The notes under the pieces were generated by a model. That model was not told the origin of the DNA. It ran no database searches and saw only the letters and a list, made by a program, of their open reading frames with translations. A stretch of 35,921 bases of DNA from Acidobacteriota bacterium (GTDB taxonomy: Bacteria > Acidobacteriota > UBA6911 > RPQK01 > JAJDTT01): NCBI GenBank assembly GCA_022827025.1, contig JAJDTT010000118.1:1-35921 (forward strand), in the 5' to 3' direction. The position numbers were made by a program, and so were the translations under genes. Shown here one piece after another: positions 6,601 through 15,237 of this stretch; position 1 is the first letter of the stretch, and the number at the start of each line of letters is the position of its first letter.

Positions 6601-9600
6601 CTAGTAGTAGATCTTCAGGCCGAACTGCAACTGCCTTGCGGTCAGCGCCGATCCGATGGAGCCGAAAGACCCATGGTTGAAGTTGAACGTGTTCCAGTTT
6701 GAGTTGAGGTTGGTGCGGTTCGTCAGGTTGAAGGCCTCGAACCGGAACTGGATCCGGGTCTCCTCACCCAAGTGGAAATCCCGCAATAGCGAGAAGTCCA
6801 CGTTGATGGTGCCTGGACCTTCGACGATGCCGCGGCCCGCGTTCCCATATCGGCCGGGAGGCGGCGCTGCGAACGCGTCGGTCCGGAACCACGACTCCGG
6901 TCGCCGGGAACCGGAATTGGGATCCCGGAGCAGGTCGGGCCGCTGGGAAGCATTGCTTCCCACATTGAGCAGGTCCGCTGTAGAAACCGTATACCAGTGC
7001 CCCTTCTGAAGAGTGGTGATGGCATAGACGCTCCAACCGCCGAAGATCTGGCTGAAGAAGCCGTCCGAGCCGTAGGCGCGGCCGGGTCCGAAGGGGATGT
7101 CCCAACCCTTCAACCAAGCCAGCCGCATCGGGATGTTGCCCTCGCCTCTGCCGCGGTTCTTGTAGGTGAAGCCGTCGGCCCAGAGGTTTCGGCTCACTTC
7201 GCGCGGGTCGCCCGTGACGCTGAGTCGTCCGCCGGTGGTGTCGATGCTCTTGCCCCAACTGAAGACCAGGAGCGAGGTCATACCATACTGGCCCGGCCTC
7301 TTCTCCCACTTGAAGTTGAAACCGTGGTAGGTCTGGTCTCCGTTGCCCAGGAGCATGTAATACCGGGTCATGTTGGGCCAGGGCCGCCGTTCCTGACGGG
7401 GACCTTCACCCGGACGCGCGTCGTTGAACCGGAAGACCTGCATCTCGTGCACCGAGCGGGAGCCCTCGTATCCGACCTCGAACATGTTGTTCTGACCGGT
7501 CCGGTGCTGGAGCGACAGGCCAAAGTTGGGCACGTACCACTGGGGCATGATGTCTTCGTACCCGCCACCAGTAGTTACGGCGCCGGCACCGACCAGAACC
7601 GACTCGTCGTAGGGGTTGGCGATGAAAAGATTCGGGGCCGCCGCCAGGGCCTCGAAATCCCTCTGGCCCGAGTTCGGACGGGGATTGCCCAGAGCGGATG
7701 CACCGTACATCATGCCGCCCGGCGGCTCGTTTCCGTAGATTCCTCCGCCGATACGCAGCACCGTCCTGTCCGTCAAACGGTAGGAGAGGCCGAGGCGCGG
7801 CTGAAACCCGTTCTTGGTCCAGGTGAAGATGTTCACCTGCGGCTCGAACCGCCCGGTCTCGGGAAACACGAGGGTCTGTTGGAGCAGAGGGGGTGAATAG
7901 CAGTCGGGAATCGGAGTCTCCGTCCGCAATGCACAGTCCGCCTTGAGGTTGGTGGAGAATCCCCGCTTGTCTTCCCAGCCCTGGCGCAGTTCGTAGCGAA
8001 GGCCAAGCTGGAGGGTCAGGTTGGGAGTCGCCTTCCAACTATCCTGCAAGTAGAAGTAGTGGCCAGGGAAGTTGTGGTTCAATCGCGCCTCGCTTCCCTC
8101 CCGGGAACTTGTCAAGTAACCCAGGTAGAAATTGGCCAAGGTGTTGTTGGCGTAACGGTTGGGACTGGTGAAGTGGAGTTCACTGCGCCGCTCCAGACCG
8201 AAGAATACATAGTGGTACCGGTAGTGGTAACCCGCCTTCAGGTAATGGTTGCCCTTGGTCCAACTGACGTTTTCCTTGAGTTCCCACTGTCCTTCCGGAA
8301 CGGGACCGCGGTTGGGGCGCGACCCGATGGTGGGGTAGCCGGTCACACTGACTCGAGGCGTCCCCCGGAGGTCCACACCCCGCTTGGGCCAGTCAGGGAA
8401 GTTCAACTGATTGGCCAGATCGGGGCCTCCAGGCGGGAAACCCGGATTGTAGGGGCGCCTGTAAAAATGGAGCCCCAGCTCGTTGACCACGGTGGGCCCG
8501 AAGTTCCGGGTATTGACGATGTTCTGGGCCCAGTTGTCCAAGCCGTTGATGACGGTGAAAGCGTCAACGATGTTGACGAAGGTGATGGGCCGCTGATTGA
8601 AGAGGAAGCGGCCGAACCAGCGGCTGTCGTCTCCCGTCTTGATGTCCATTCGGACGATGTACTCGTTCCGTTCCCCAGGAGCGGTGGAGGCGCTGGTGTA
8701 GTTGAATCCCCGGCTGATGTCCGTGTTGGGCAACGGCCAGAGGTCTCCCAGCAGCCTGGACTGGGGAGTGATCCGGTCGGTGGGGATGGTGTTGTTGGGA
8801 AAGGGCTCACCCGTCATGGGATCCATGATGGTGTCGGAGAAAACGCCGCTCCGCTGCGCCGCCGTGGGCATGATTCCCGTCAGCGAACGGAACTGGCGAA
8901 TCCGTTCCCCGCTGTAGGCGAAGAACCACCAGGACTGGTCGCGGCCGTCATAGAGGCCGGGAAACATGACCGGTCCGCCCGCCACGGCGCCGAACTGGTT
9001 CCGTTTGAACTCGTTCTTGCGGCCGGTGTCGAAGAAGTTCCGGGCATCCAGGTTGTCGTTGCGGTGGAACCAGAAGATGGTGCCGTGCAGCTCGTTGGTG
9101 CCGCTCTTGGTGACGGCGCTGAACTGGCCGCCCGGCTTGATGCCGTACTCGGCGCCATAGAGGCCGCTCTTGACTTCGAACTCCTGGATGGCGTCGGGGT
9201 TGGCGAAGAACTGGAGCGAGCCGTTGGTCTCGCTCATCTGCGAGCCGTCCAGCGTGGCGTTGTTGTCGGCCCGGCGCATGCCCCGGACGTTGAACGCGAC
9301 GCCGCTGGTGACGCCGCCCACGTTCCGCAGCGGCTGGACCCCGGGGGTCAGACCGCCCAACACCCCGAAGACGTCCCGCTGGTTCAGCGGGATGCTGATG
9401 ATCTTCTTGTTGTCGATCACCTGTCCGAACTCCGCCGTCTCCGTCTTCAGGATGGGCGCGGTGGAGGCGACCTCCACGACCTCGGCCACTTCGCCGACGC
9501 TCAACTCGATGTCGATGCGGTAGTGCTGCCCCACGTCCAACTTCAGACCGGAGCGAACCTCCGTCTTGAAGCCGGGCATGGTGACCCTCATCTCGTACAC

Positions 9601-9825
9601 ATCCGCCGGCAGCGCCGACATGGCGTACTGTCCGGTGTCGCTGGAGAGCGAGGAGTGAACCTGGTTGGTGGCGATCTGGGTCATGTACACCTCGGCGCCT
9701 GGAATCACGGCGCCCGTGCTGTCGGTGACGGTTCCCACCACGTTGGCCCGGTCTCCCTGTCCCAGGGCCAAGCCGAAGCTCAGTCCCACCAGAAGCAGTG
9801 CGAGACACAATCGTTTGCTGTCCAT
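6601..9825 (-). CDS. TonB-dependent receptor with N-terminal carboxypeptidase-regulatory-like domain (Oar-like)
   Basis: This 1074-residue outer-membrane protein has a signal peptide (about 1-23, ending ALGQ). A beta-sandwich regulatory-like domain follows at about 26-115 (VVGTVTDSTGAVIPGAEV...GQYAMSALPADVYEM). Then come a plug-like region (RDVFGVLGGLTPGV, FNVRGMRRADNNATLDG) and a long beta-barrel. The final strand ends QFGLKIYY with a terminal aromatic residue, as recognised by the BAM complex. Such receptors import large or complex substrates using TonB energy; the ligand is unknown. The family is greatly expanded in Acidobacteriota. The ATG at 9825 is preceded by AGGGGGT at 9830-9836. The gene stands alone with its own predicted promoter and a clear terminator. 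No SusD-like partner is present. Confidence 0.93.
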   Translation of the reverse strand: MDSKRLCLALLLVGLSFGLALGQGDRANVVGTVTDSTGAVIPGAEVYMTQIATNQVHSSLSSDTGQYAMSALPADVYEMRVTMPGFKTEVRSGLKLDVGQHYRIDIELSVGEVAEVVEVASTAPILKTETAEFGQVIDNKKIISIPLNQRDVFGVLGGLTPGVQPLRNVGGVTSGVAFNVRGMRRADNNATLDGSQMSETNGSLQFFANPDAIQEFEVKSGLYGAEYGIKPGGQFSAVTKSGTNELHGTIFWFHRNDNLDARNFFDTGRKNEFKRNQFGAVAGGPVMFPGLYDGRDQSWWFFAYSGERIRQFRSLTGIMPTAAQRSGVFSDTIMDPMTGEPFPNNTIPTDRITPQSRLLGDLWPLPNTDISRGFNYTSASTAPGERNEYIVRMDIKTGDDSRWFGRFLFNQRPITFVNIVDAFTVINGLDNWAQNIVNTRNFGPTVVNELGLHFYRRPYNPGFPPGGPDLANQLNFPDWPKRGVDLRGTPRVSVTGYPTIGSRPNRGPVPEGQWELKENVSWTKGNHYLKAGYHYRYHYVFFGLERRSELHFTSPNRYANNTLANFYLGYLTSSREGSEARLNHNFPGHYFYLQDSWKATPNLTLQLGLRYELRQGWEDKRGFSTNLKADCALRTETPIPDCYSPPLLQQTLVFPETGRFEPQVNIFTWTKNGFQPRLGLSYRLTDRTVLRIGGGIYGNEPPGGMMYGASALGNPRPNSGQRDFEALAAAPNLFIANPYDESVLVGAGAVTTGGGYEDIMPQWYVPNFGLSLQHRTGQNNMFEVGYEGSRSVHEMQVFRFNDARPGEGPRQERRPWPNMTRYYMLLGNGDQTYHGFNFKWEKRPGQYGMTSLLVFSWGKSIDTTGGRLSVTGDPREVSRNLWADGFTYKNRGRGEGNIPMRLAWLKGWDIPFGPGRAYGSDGFFSQIFGGWSVYAITTLQKGHWYTVSTADLLNVGSNASQRPDLLRDPNSGSRRPESWFRTDAFAAPPPGRYGNAGRGIVEGPGTINVDFSLLRDFHLGEETRIQFRFEAFNLTNRTNLNSNWNTFNFNHGSFGSIGSALTARQLQFGLKIYY

Positions 9826-9850
9826 TAAGACCCCCTACGTTTTTTTGTTG

Positions 9851-9887
9851 AGCCTGGGATACACATATCCTCACGAATAGCCTGGGA
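9851..9887. repeat. Paired AGCCTGGGA direct repeat in the TonB receptor leader
   Basis: AGCCTGGGA occurs at 9851-9859 and 9879-9887, a 28-bp period. The upper copy lies a few bases downstream of the predicted receptor transcription start (near 9891). A regulator operator is possible, but chance cannot be excluded for two nonamers. Confidence 0.35.
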
Positions 9888-9897
9888 GGCGTTCGAC

Positions 9898-9926
9898 ATT
9901 CTGACGATTTCCCAGCCCCCTGTCAA
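9898..9926 (-). promoter_or_regulatory. Predicted sigma70-type promoter of the TonB receptor gene
   Basis: On the minus strand a consensus TTGACA (complement of 9921-9926) and CAGAAT (complement of 9898-9903) are separated by 17 bp. Start would be near 9891, leaving a 5' leader of about 65 nt before the ATG at 9825. Confidence 0.5.
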
Positions 9927-10033
9927 CCTGGAATCGGTCTATTTTTGCGGTCCCGACGCATTTCCGAAAAATAAACTGCTCCACCCTGATGGGAAGAGTC
10001 ACTCCTCTCTTCATGCCCTCCTCACCTGCCGTA

Positions 10034-10062
10034 TTGATTTGCCGTCCGCAGGGGAATATATT
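10034..10062 (+). promoter_or_regulatory. Predicted sigma70-type promoter of the purF operon
   Basis: TTGATT (10034-10039) and TATATT (10057-10062) are separated by exactly 17 bp. Start would fall near 10069, about 45 nt before the ATG at 10114. This argues against in-frame TTG or GTG starts further upstream (10039, 10069). No purine-riboswitch-like fold was recognised in the leader. Confidence 0.5.
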
Positions 10063-10113
10063 TCCGCCGTGGAGTCCAGCCTCCGCTCGGACCCTTCCGA
10101 AACGCGACAGTCC

Positions 10114-11544
10114 ATGCACGAGGACAAGTTTCACGACGAGTGCGGCATCTTCGGCATCGCCGCTCACCCAGAGGCGGCCCGCCACGCCTATCTGGGACTC
10201 TACGCCCTCCAGCATCGAGGCCAGGAGTCGGCCGGGATCGTCTCGTCCGACGGGACATGGCTGCACCAGGAACGGGGAATGGGCTACGTCGCCGAGGTCT
10301 TCAACGACGAGAAGCTGGAACGGTTGCCCGGCCTGTCGGCCACGGCCCACGTCCGATACTCCACCATGGGCGAGAGCCTGCTGACCAACGCCCAACCCAT
10401 CGTCACCCAATCCTGGCGCGGACCCGTCGCCCTGGCCCACAACGGGAACATCGTCAACACCGGGTCGTTGAGACGGAGCCTGGAAGCGGAAGGGGCCATC
10501 TTCCAGTCCACCAGCGACACCGAAGTCATTCTCCATCTTCTGGCTCATTGTCCCCAGAAGGATCTGGATGACGCCCTGCTGGAGATTCTCCGGGTCATCC
10601 GGGGCGCCTACTCCATGGTGCTGCAGCGTCCGGATTGCATTTACGCCATCCGGGACCCCATGGGCGTGCGACCGCTCTGCCTGGGCCGGTTGGAGGAAGC
10701 CTACGTGGTCGCTTCCGAGACCTGCGCCTTCGACCTGATCGGGGCACGCTATCTGCGGGACGTGGAACCGGGCGAGATCCTGCGAATCCAGGACGGTTCG
10801 CTCCATTCCTTTCGGCAGCCCGACGCGCCGCGCCACGCCTTCTGCATCTTCGAGCAGGTCTATTTCAGCCGGCCGGACAGCCGCGTCTTCGGACAAAGTG
10901 TCCACGGAGCCCGCTACCGGATGGGCCGGCGGCTGGCCCGTGAAACCGCCGTCGACGCGGACGTGGTGGTCCCGGTTCCGGATTCGGGCGTCACGGCCGC
11001 CCTGGGCTACGCCAAGGAGTCGGGCATTCCCTTCCAGTTCGGTCTGATCCGCAACCACTACGTGGGAAGGACCTTCATCGAGCCCAAGCAATCGATCCGG
11101 CACTTCGGCGTCAAGGTCAAGCTGAACCCCATCCGGGAGCTGCTGGCCGGAAAGAGGGTCATCCTCTGCGACGACTCGGTGGTTCGAGGGACCACGAGCC
11201 GCAAGATCGTGGAGATGGTCCGCTCGGCGGGAGCCAGCGAGGTCCACTTCCGCGTCAGCTCTCCGCCAACCGTATCGCCCTGCTACTACGGCATCGACAC
11301 GCCGACCCACGCCGAGCTCATCGCCGCCAACAACACGGTCGGTGAAATCCAGAAGTACGTCGGGGCCGACAGCCTCGCCTACCTCTCCCTGGAGGGGATG
11401 AAGAACGCCGTGTCCGACCGCGGAAACTTCTGCGCGGCCTGTTTCGACGAGAAATACCCCATCCCGCCGACGCGAGATTCGGGCCAGAAACAGTTGTTCG
11501 AGCTGGCCGGAAGCGGAATGACCCGGAACTCTTCGGAGAAATGA
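10114..11544 (+). CDS. purF: Amidophosphoribosyltransferase (glutamine PRPP amidotransferase), Fe-S type
   Basis: PurF makes 5-phosphoribosylamine from PRPP and glutamine, the first committed step of purine synthesis. From the ATG at 10114 the 476-residue protein begins MHEDKFHDE-CGIFGI. That is a nine-residue propeptide before the catalytic N-terminal nucleophile cysteine, as in Bacillus-type enzymes. The Ntn glutaminase domain contains LQHRGQESAG. The phosphoribosyltransferase domain has the PRPP loop VILCDDSVVRGTTS. Four cysteines match the [4Fe-4S] ligands of the B. subtilis enzyme: in FCIFEQVYFSRPDS, SPCYYGID and the FCAAC pair. In that family the cluster is oxygen-labile and tied to enzyme turnover. 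The upstream TTG at 10039 is in frame but lies at the predicted -35, so it was rejected. The stop overlaps purM by 4 bp. Confidence 0.96.
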   Translation: MHEDKFHDECGIFGIAAHPEAARHAYLGLYALQHRGQESAGIVSSDGTWLHQERGMGYVAEVFNDEKLERLPGLSATAHVRYSTMGESLLTNAQPIVTQSWRGPVALAHNGNIVNTGSLRRSLEAEGAIFQSTSDTEVILHLLAHCPQKDLDDALLEILRVIRGAYSMVLQRPDCIYAIRDPMGVRPLCLGRLEEAYVVASETCAFDLIGARYLRDVEPGEILRIQDGSLHSFRQPDAPRHAFCIFEQVYFSRPDSRVFGQSVHGARYRMGRRLARETAVDADVVVPVPDSGVTAALGYAKESGIPFQFGLIRNHYVGRTFIEPKQSIRHFGVKVKLNPIRELLAGKRVILCDDSVVRGTTSRKIVEMVRSAGASEVHFRVSSPPTVSPCYYGIDTPTHAELIAANNTVGEIQKYVGADSLAYLSLEGMKNAVSDRGNFCAACFDEKYPIPPTRDSGQKQLFELAGSGMTRNSSEK

Positions 11545-12563
11545 GATATCGCGACGCCGGGGTGGACGTGGACGCCGCCAACCGAGCCTATGCCGGAATT
11601 CGGGGTCTGGTCCAATCCACTTTCGACTCCCGGGTGCTGACCGATTTCGGGACCTTCTCGGGGCTCTACCGGCCCGACTTCGGCCAAATGGAGCGGCCGA
11701 TTCTGGTCTCCAGCGCCGACGGAGTAGGCACCAAGCTCAAGATCGCCTTCCTGACCGGGGTCCACGACACGGTGGGGATCGACCTGGTGGCTCACTGCAC
11801 CAACGACATCCTGGTCCATGGGGCGCGGCCTCTTTTCTTTCTTGACTATATCGCCACCGGCAAGCTTGAACCGAACGTGGTCCGGGAGGTGGTGAGAGGG
11901 CTGGTCAAAGGGTGTAGGGAAGCCGGTTGCGTCCTGCTGGGCGGTGAGACCGCCGAGATGCCCGACTTCTACCAGGAGGGCGAATACGACCTGGCCGGGT
12001 TCATCGTGGGGATGTCGGACGAATCCAGGGTCCCCAACACGGCTCGCGTGCGCACCGGGGACCTGCTCGTGGGACTCCCCTCCTCCGGGATTCACACCAA
12101 CGGCTACTCCCTGGTCCGGAAACTCTTTTTCGAGCAGGAGCGGATGAGTGTCGACACCCACGTCGAAAGCCTGGGAAAGACCCTGGGGGAGGAGTTGCTG
12201 ATCCCCCACCGCAATTATCTCCCCTCTTTGCGCAATCTCGTGGGACAGGACGCGCTCCACGCCGTGGCGCACGTCACCGGCGGGGGCATCACGGACAACC
12301 TGGCCCGAGTGCTCCCTCCGGCCCTGGACGCTCGAGTCCGCCGGGGCAGTTGGGAGAATCTCCCCATCTTTCACCTCATTCAGGATCTGGGACAGGTGGA
12401 AGAGGCCGAGATGTACCGGACCTTCAACATGGGGCTGGGCATGATCCTGGTGGTGGACCGGGACGGGATGGGCACGGTCGCGAGGGAGCTGGAGCGGGCC
12501 GGGGAAAGCCACGTACTGGTGGGGGAAATCGGGAAGGGAGAGGGCAAGGTCCGATACGCATGA
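11541..12563 (+). CDS. purM: Phosphoribosylformylglycinamidine cyclo-ligase (AIR synthetase)
   Basis: PurM closes the imidazole ring of AIR from FGAM and ATP, the fifth step of IMP synthesis. The 340-residue protein begins at the expected place, YRDAGVDVDAANRA. It then shows SSADGVGTKLKIA, the acidic/His segment VAHCTNDILVHGARPLFFLDY, LLGGETAEMP, and the C-terminal VTGGGITDNLARVLP. These are ATP- and substrate-binding signatures of the PurM/AIR synthetase superfamily. The ATG at 11541 overlaps the purF stop (ATGA), and its own stop overlaps purN in the same way. Translational coupling of the three genes is therefore likely. Confidence 0.97.
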   Translation: MRYRDAGVDVDAANRAYAGIRGLVQSTFDSRVLTDFGTFSGLYRPDFGQMERPILVSSADGVGTKLKIAFLTGVHDTVGIDLVAHCTNDILVHGARPLFFLDYIATGKLEPNVVREVVRGLVKGCREAGCVLLGGETAEMPDFYQEGEYDLAGFIVGMSDESRVPNTARVRTGDLLVGLPSSGIHTNGYSLVRKLFFEQERMSVDTHVESLGKTLGEELLIPHRNYLPSLRNLVGQDALHAVAHVTGGGITDNLARVLPPALDARVRRGSWENLPIFHLIQDLGQVEEAEMYRTFNMGLGMILVVDRDGMGTVARELERAGESHVLVGEIGKGEGKVRYA

Positions 12564-13177
12564 AAAACGTCGGCATCCTCATCAGCGGCCGAGGCTCCAA
12601 TTTCCGGGCTCTGTCCGACGCCATTGAAGCGGGACGAATACCGGCCCGGATCTCCCTGGTCCTCTCCAACCGGGCGTCGGCCGCCGGTCTGGAACTGGCG
12701 AAAGAACGCAACTACGCCACCGCTTGCATCCCGTCCCAGGGCGTGGATCGAGACGCCTACAGCCGCCTCCTGGCCCGGGAGTTGCGATCGGCCCGGGTGG
12801 ACCTGGTCTGCCTGGCCGGATTCATGCGTATTCTGGGTCCTGAACTGGTGAAACAGTATCCGCTTCGGATTCTCAACATCCATCCTTCGCTCCTCCCGGC
12901 CTTCACGGGACTGCACGCTCAGCGCCAGGCCCTGGAGTGGGGGGCCAAGGTCACCGGCTGCACGGTCCACTTCGTGGACGAGAAGCTGGACCATGGCCCC
13001 ATCATCCTCCAGTACCCGGTTCCCGTCGAAGAAGGCGACACCGAGGAGAGCCTCTCCGCTCGAATTTTGGTGCACGAGCACCAGATCTATCCCGAGGCCC
13101 TGAAGCTGCTCTGCCAGGGCCGGGTCCGCGTCAAGGGTCGAAGCGTCCGGATCCTGCCCGGGGGTCCACAGATTTAG
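12560..13177 (+). CDS. purN: Phosphoribosylglycinamide formyltransferase (GART)
   Basis: PurN transfers the formyl group of 10-formyl-THF to GAR, the third step of IMP synthesis. The 205-residue protein begins MKNVGILISGRGSNFRAL, containing the phosphate-binding loop. It shows LAGFMRILGPELV, the catalytic NIHPSLLPAF segment (Asn and His), HFVDEKLDHGPII with the catalytic aspartate, and a C-terminal HEHQIYPEAL helix. The ATG at 12560 overlaps the purM stop by 4 bp. An in-frame extension reaches back to 12350, but it only reads the other strand frame of purM and was discarded. The formyl donor links this gene functionally to glyA at the other end of the window. Confidence 0.96.
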   Translation: MKNVGILISGRGSNFRALSDAIEAGRIPARISLVLSNRASAAGLELAKERNYATACIPSQGVDRDAYSRLLARELRSARVDLVCLAGFMRILGPELVKQYPLRILNIHPSLLPAFTGLHAQRQALEWGAKVTGCTVHFVDEKLDHGPIILQYPVPVEEGDTEESLSARILVHEHQIYPEALKLLCQGRVRVKGRSVRILPGGPQI

Positions 13178-13203
13178 AAAACTCACATCCGGAGAGAGCC
13201 GCC

Positions 13204-14289
13204 ATGAGACTCGATGAACTGGAAACCCCGGCAATGATCATCGACGTGGAGGTCATGGAGGACAATCTTCGGAGGATGGCGGCTTACGCCGAGCGTCACG
13301 ATCTGACTCTGCGGCCTCACATCAAGACGCACAAGATGCCTCGCCTGGCCCGGCGGCAGTTGGAGCTGGGAGCCCGCGGCATCACCGTCGCCAAGTTGGG
13401 CGAGGCCGAAGTCATGAGCGAGGCCGGCTTGGATGACCTGATGCTGGCCTATCCTCCCATCGGCGAGGCCAAGGCCCGGCGGCTGCGGGCGGTGCTGGAG
13501 CGGGCCCGGGTCTCGGTCAGCCTCGATTCGGAAGAGGCGGTCGCCACCACAGGCCGCGCCGCGGACGGCGCCCGGATCCCCGTGTTCGTGGAGGTCGACC
13601 TGGGGGCCCGCCGCTGCGGGGTGCCGCCCGGTCCGGATGCGGTCCGTCTCGCCCGTCTCATCGAAGCCACCCCAGGCCTCGACTTCGAAGGGCTCATGTT
13701 CTATCCGGGCCACGTCCACCCGGACTTCGACGGCAACAACAATACTCTCGAGAAGCTTGCCGGCGACCTGCAGCGGCTCTTGGAGCTCTTTGCGGCCGAG
13801 AAGTTTCCCGTCCCCCGGATCTCGGGCGGGAGCACTCCGTCCGCCCCTTACTGCCACCTGATCCGGGGCCTGGACGAGATGCGGCCGGGAACCTACATCT
13901 TCAACGACCGCAACACCTTGGAGTGGAAGACCTGCACCGAAGAGCAGTGCGCCGCCTCGTTGCTGGTTACCGTCATCAGCAACGCCGTTTCGGGGCGCGT
14001 CATCGTCGACGGCGGTTCCAAGACCTTCTCCAACGACCCGCTGGGACCGGGCACGCAGAAAGGACATGGACTGGTCCGGGGCTACCCGGAGATGATCCTT
14101 TTCTTCATGAATGAGGAACACGGATTCCTGGAGTTGCCGCCCGGCGTGCACCTGAAGGTGGGACAACGGCTCCGGATCATCCCCAACCACATCTGTGGCG
14201 CCGTCAATCTCCATGACGTGGTCTTTCCCTACCGGGGCCAGGAGGTCGTGGGGGAGTGGACGGTGGAGGCTCGAGGCCGGATCAGGTGA
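13204..14289 (+). CDS. D-threonine aldolase / D-serine dehydratase-like PLP enzyme (fold type III)
   Basis: This 361-residue protein opens with LDELETPAMIIDVEVMEDNL, the start of the alanine-racemase-like TIM barrel. The PLP lysine is in RPHIKTHK. Further family features are FVEVDLGARRCGV, the GGSTPSAPY phosphate loop and RPGTYIFND. A late PNHICGAVNLHD segment supplies the His/Cys metal site that distinguishes metal-activated D-threonine aldolases and eukaryotic-type D-serine dehydratases from racemases. Known members cleave D-threonine to glycine and acetaldehyde or dehydrate D-serine; which applies here is not visible. The ATG at 13204 follows GGAGAGA at 13191-13197 and starts 26 bp after purN. 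The stop overlaps the NUDIX start. Its position behind purN suggests shared transcription; a metabolic link through glycine is inference. Confidence 0.88.
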   Translation: MRLDELETPAMIIDVEVMEDNLRRMAAYAERHDLTLRPHIKTHKMPRLARRQLELGARGITVAKLGEAEVMSEAGLDDLMLAYPPIGEAKARRLRAVLERARVSVSLDSEEAVATTGRAADGARIPVFVEVDLGARRCGVPPGPDAVRLARLIEATPGLDFEGLMFYPGHVHPDFDGNNNTLEKLAGDLQRLLELFAAEKFPVPRISGGSTPSAPYCHLIRGLDEMRPGTYIFNDRNTLEWKTCTEEQCAASLLVTVISNAVSGRVIVDGGSKTFSNDPLGPGTQKGHGLVRGYPEMILFFMNEEHGFLELPPGVHLKVGQRLRIIPNHICGAVNLHDVVFPYRGQEVVGEWTVEARGRIR

Positions 14290-14708
14290 CCCGGCCGCCC
14301 CAAGCGGCGCCGGTCCCCCACGTGGAGGTGGCCGTCGCCATTCTCCTGTCGCAGGGCCGGGTCTGGATCCAACCGCGCCGGACCCGGGACAGTCTCATGG
14401 GCTGCTGGGAGTTTCCGGGCGGGAAGCTGAAGCCGGGGGAATCGGCTCGCGACGGACTGAGGCGGGAAGTCCGGGAGGAGTTGGGCCTGGACCTGTCCGA
14501 AAGCCCGGCTGAATCGTACGGGAGAGCCCGCCACAGTTACCCGGAGCATACGGTGGACATCCGGTTCTTCCTCTGCCGGCTGCCGTCGCCGCTGCCCCTG
14601 AGCCCGGGCCGTTGGGTCGAATTGTCCCGCCTCTCTACCTACCGGTTCCCCCCGGCCAATCGGTCTATAGTCCGGCGGCTCAAAGAAATGACCGGCAACG
14701 GCAACTGA
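14286..14708 (+). CDS. MutT-like NUDIX hydrolase
   Basis: This small protein (140 residues from the GTG at 14286) carries a complete NUDIX box. G-x5-E-x7-REVREELG lies in GGKLKPGESARDGL followed by RREVREELGL. It binds Mg2+ and hydrolyses a nucleoside-diphosphate-linked substrate. The preceding GCWEFPGG and the following W-VEL...STYRFPPANRSIV tail resemble MutT proteins that remove 8-oxo-dGTP, so nucleotide-pool cleaning is the best guess. The chosen GTG overlaps the upstream stop (GTGA), matching the 4-bp overlaps elsewhere in this operon. A GTG at 14256 is an in-frame alternative adding ten residues. It is the last gene before the repeat island and converges with ftsZ. Confidence 0.88.
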   Translation: MTRPPQAAPVPHVEVAVAILLSQGRVWIQPRRTRDSLMGCWEFPGGKLKPGESARDGLRREVREELGLDLSESPAESYGRARHSYPEHTVDIRFFLCRLPSPLPLSPGRWVELSRLSTYRFPPANRSIVRRLKEMTGNGN

Positions 14709-14724
14709 GCCGCGAGGGGTCGCA

Positions 14725-14866
14725 GGAGCGGCGTCTCTCAGGCGCCGAACAGCGGCGTGTTTCACGCACCGACTGGGACCGGCGTCCAAGCGGCGTCGTC
14801 CTCGACGCCGACTGGGACCGGCGTCCGGGGCGGCGTCGTCCTCGGCGCCGACTGGGACCGGCGTCC
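14725..14866 (+). repeat. Short tandem hairpin units, block 1
   Basis: Units lie at 14725-14748 (partial), 14749-14787, 14788-14826 and 14827-14866. Each has the form xxxGCGGCG, a variable hairpin, CGCCGACTGGGACCGGCGTCC. The hairpins include GCGTG-TTT-CACGC and GGCGTCG-TCCT-CGACGCC. CTGGGACCGGCGTCC is identical in the three full units. Confidence 0.85.
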
Positions 14867-15080
14867 TTTCGGGCGCCGTCTTACGACCTCGCAATCAAGA
14901 AAAACCGGGCGGCCGCACCGTCTCTCCCTCGCCTGTGTTCGTCCTCACCCCTCCCCCAGCGCGAAAACGAACGGAAGGACCGACCTCCCTCCGAAGAAAA
15001 GACCCAAGACGTCCAGCCGCCGAGCTTCGAGTGCTCTCAACGCTCGAAAGAGGGCGCCAAGGATGACGCCCCTCCAAACG

Positions 15081-15237
15081 AGCATCGACTTTCCACTCGC
15101 CGACCGGGAAGGGAGACTTGGAGCAGCGACATTCTTGTCGCCGACCGGGACGGGCGTCGGAGCGGCGTCTTCCAGGCGCCGACTGGAACCGGCGTCCGGA
15201 GCGGCGGCGTCCTCGGCGCCGACTGGGAGCGGCGTCC
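15081..15237 (+). repeat. Short tandem hairpin units, block 2
   Basis: A degenerate unit at about 15081-15119 is followed by units at 15120-15158, 15159-15197 and 15198-15237. The 15120 unit holds GCGACA-TTCT-TGTCGC (15126-15131 with 15136-15141), the same stem as the copy B repeat near higA. The block leads into the second body copy exactly as block 1 leads into the first. Confidence 0.83.

Noticed and set aside
10039-10113. Upstream TTG start for purF
   Set aside because: It coincides with the predicted -35 box and would bury the N-terminal catalytic cysteine behind about 35 residues. Processed PurF propeptides are short.
14725-15237. Possible CRISPR array
   Set aside because: The units are contiguous 39-40-bp repeats with no unique spacers, and no cas genes are present.
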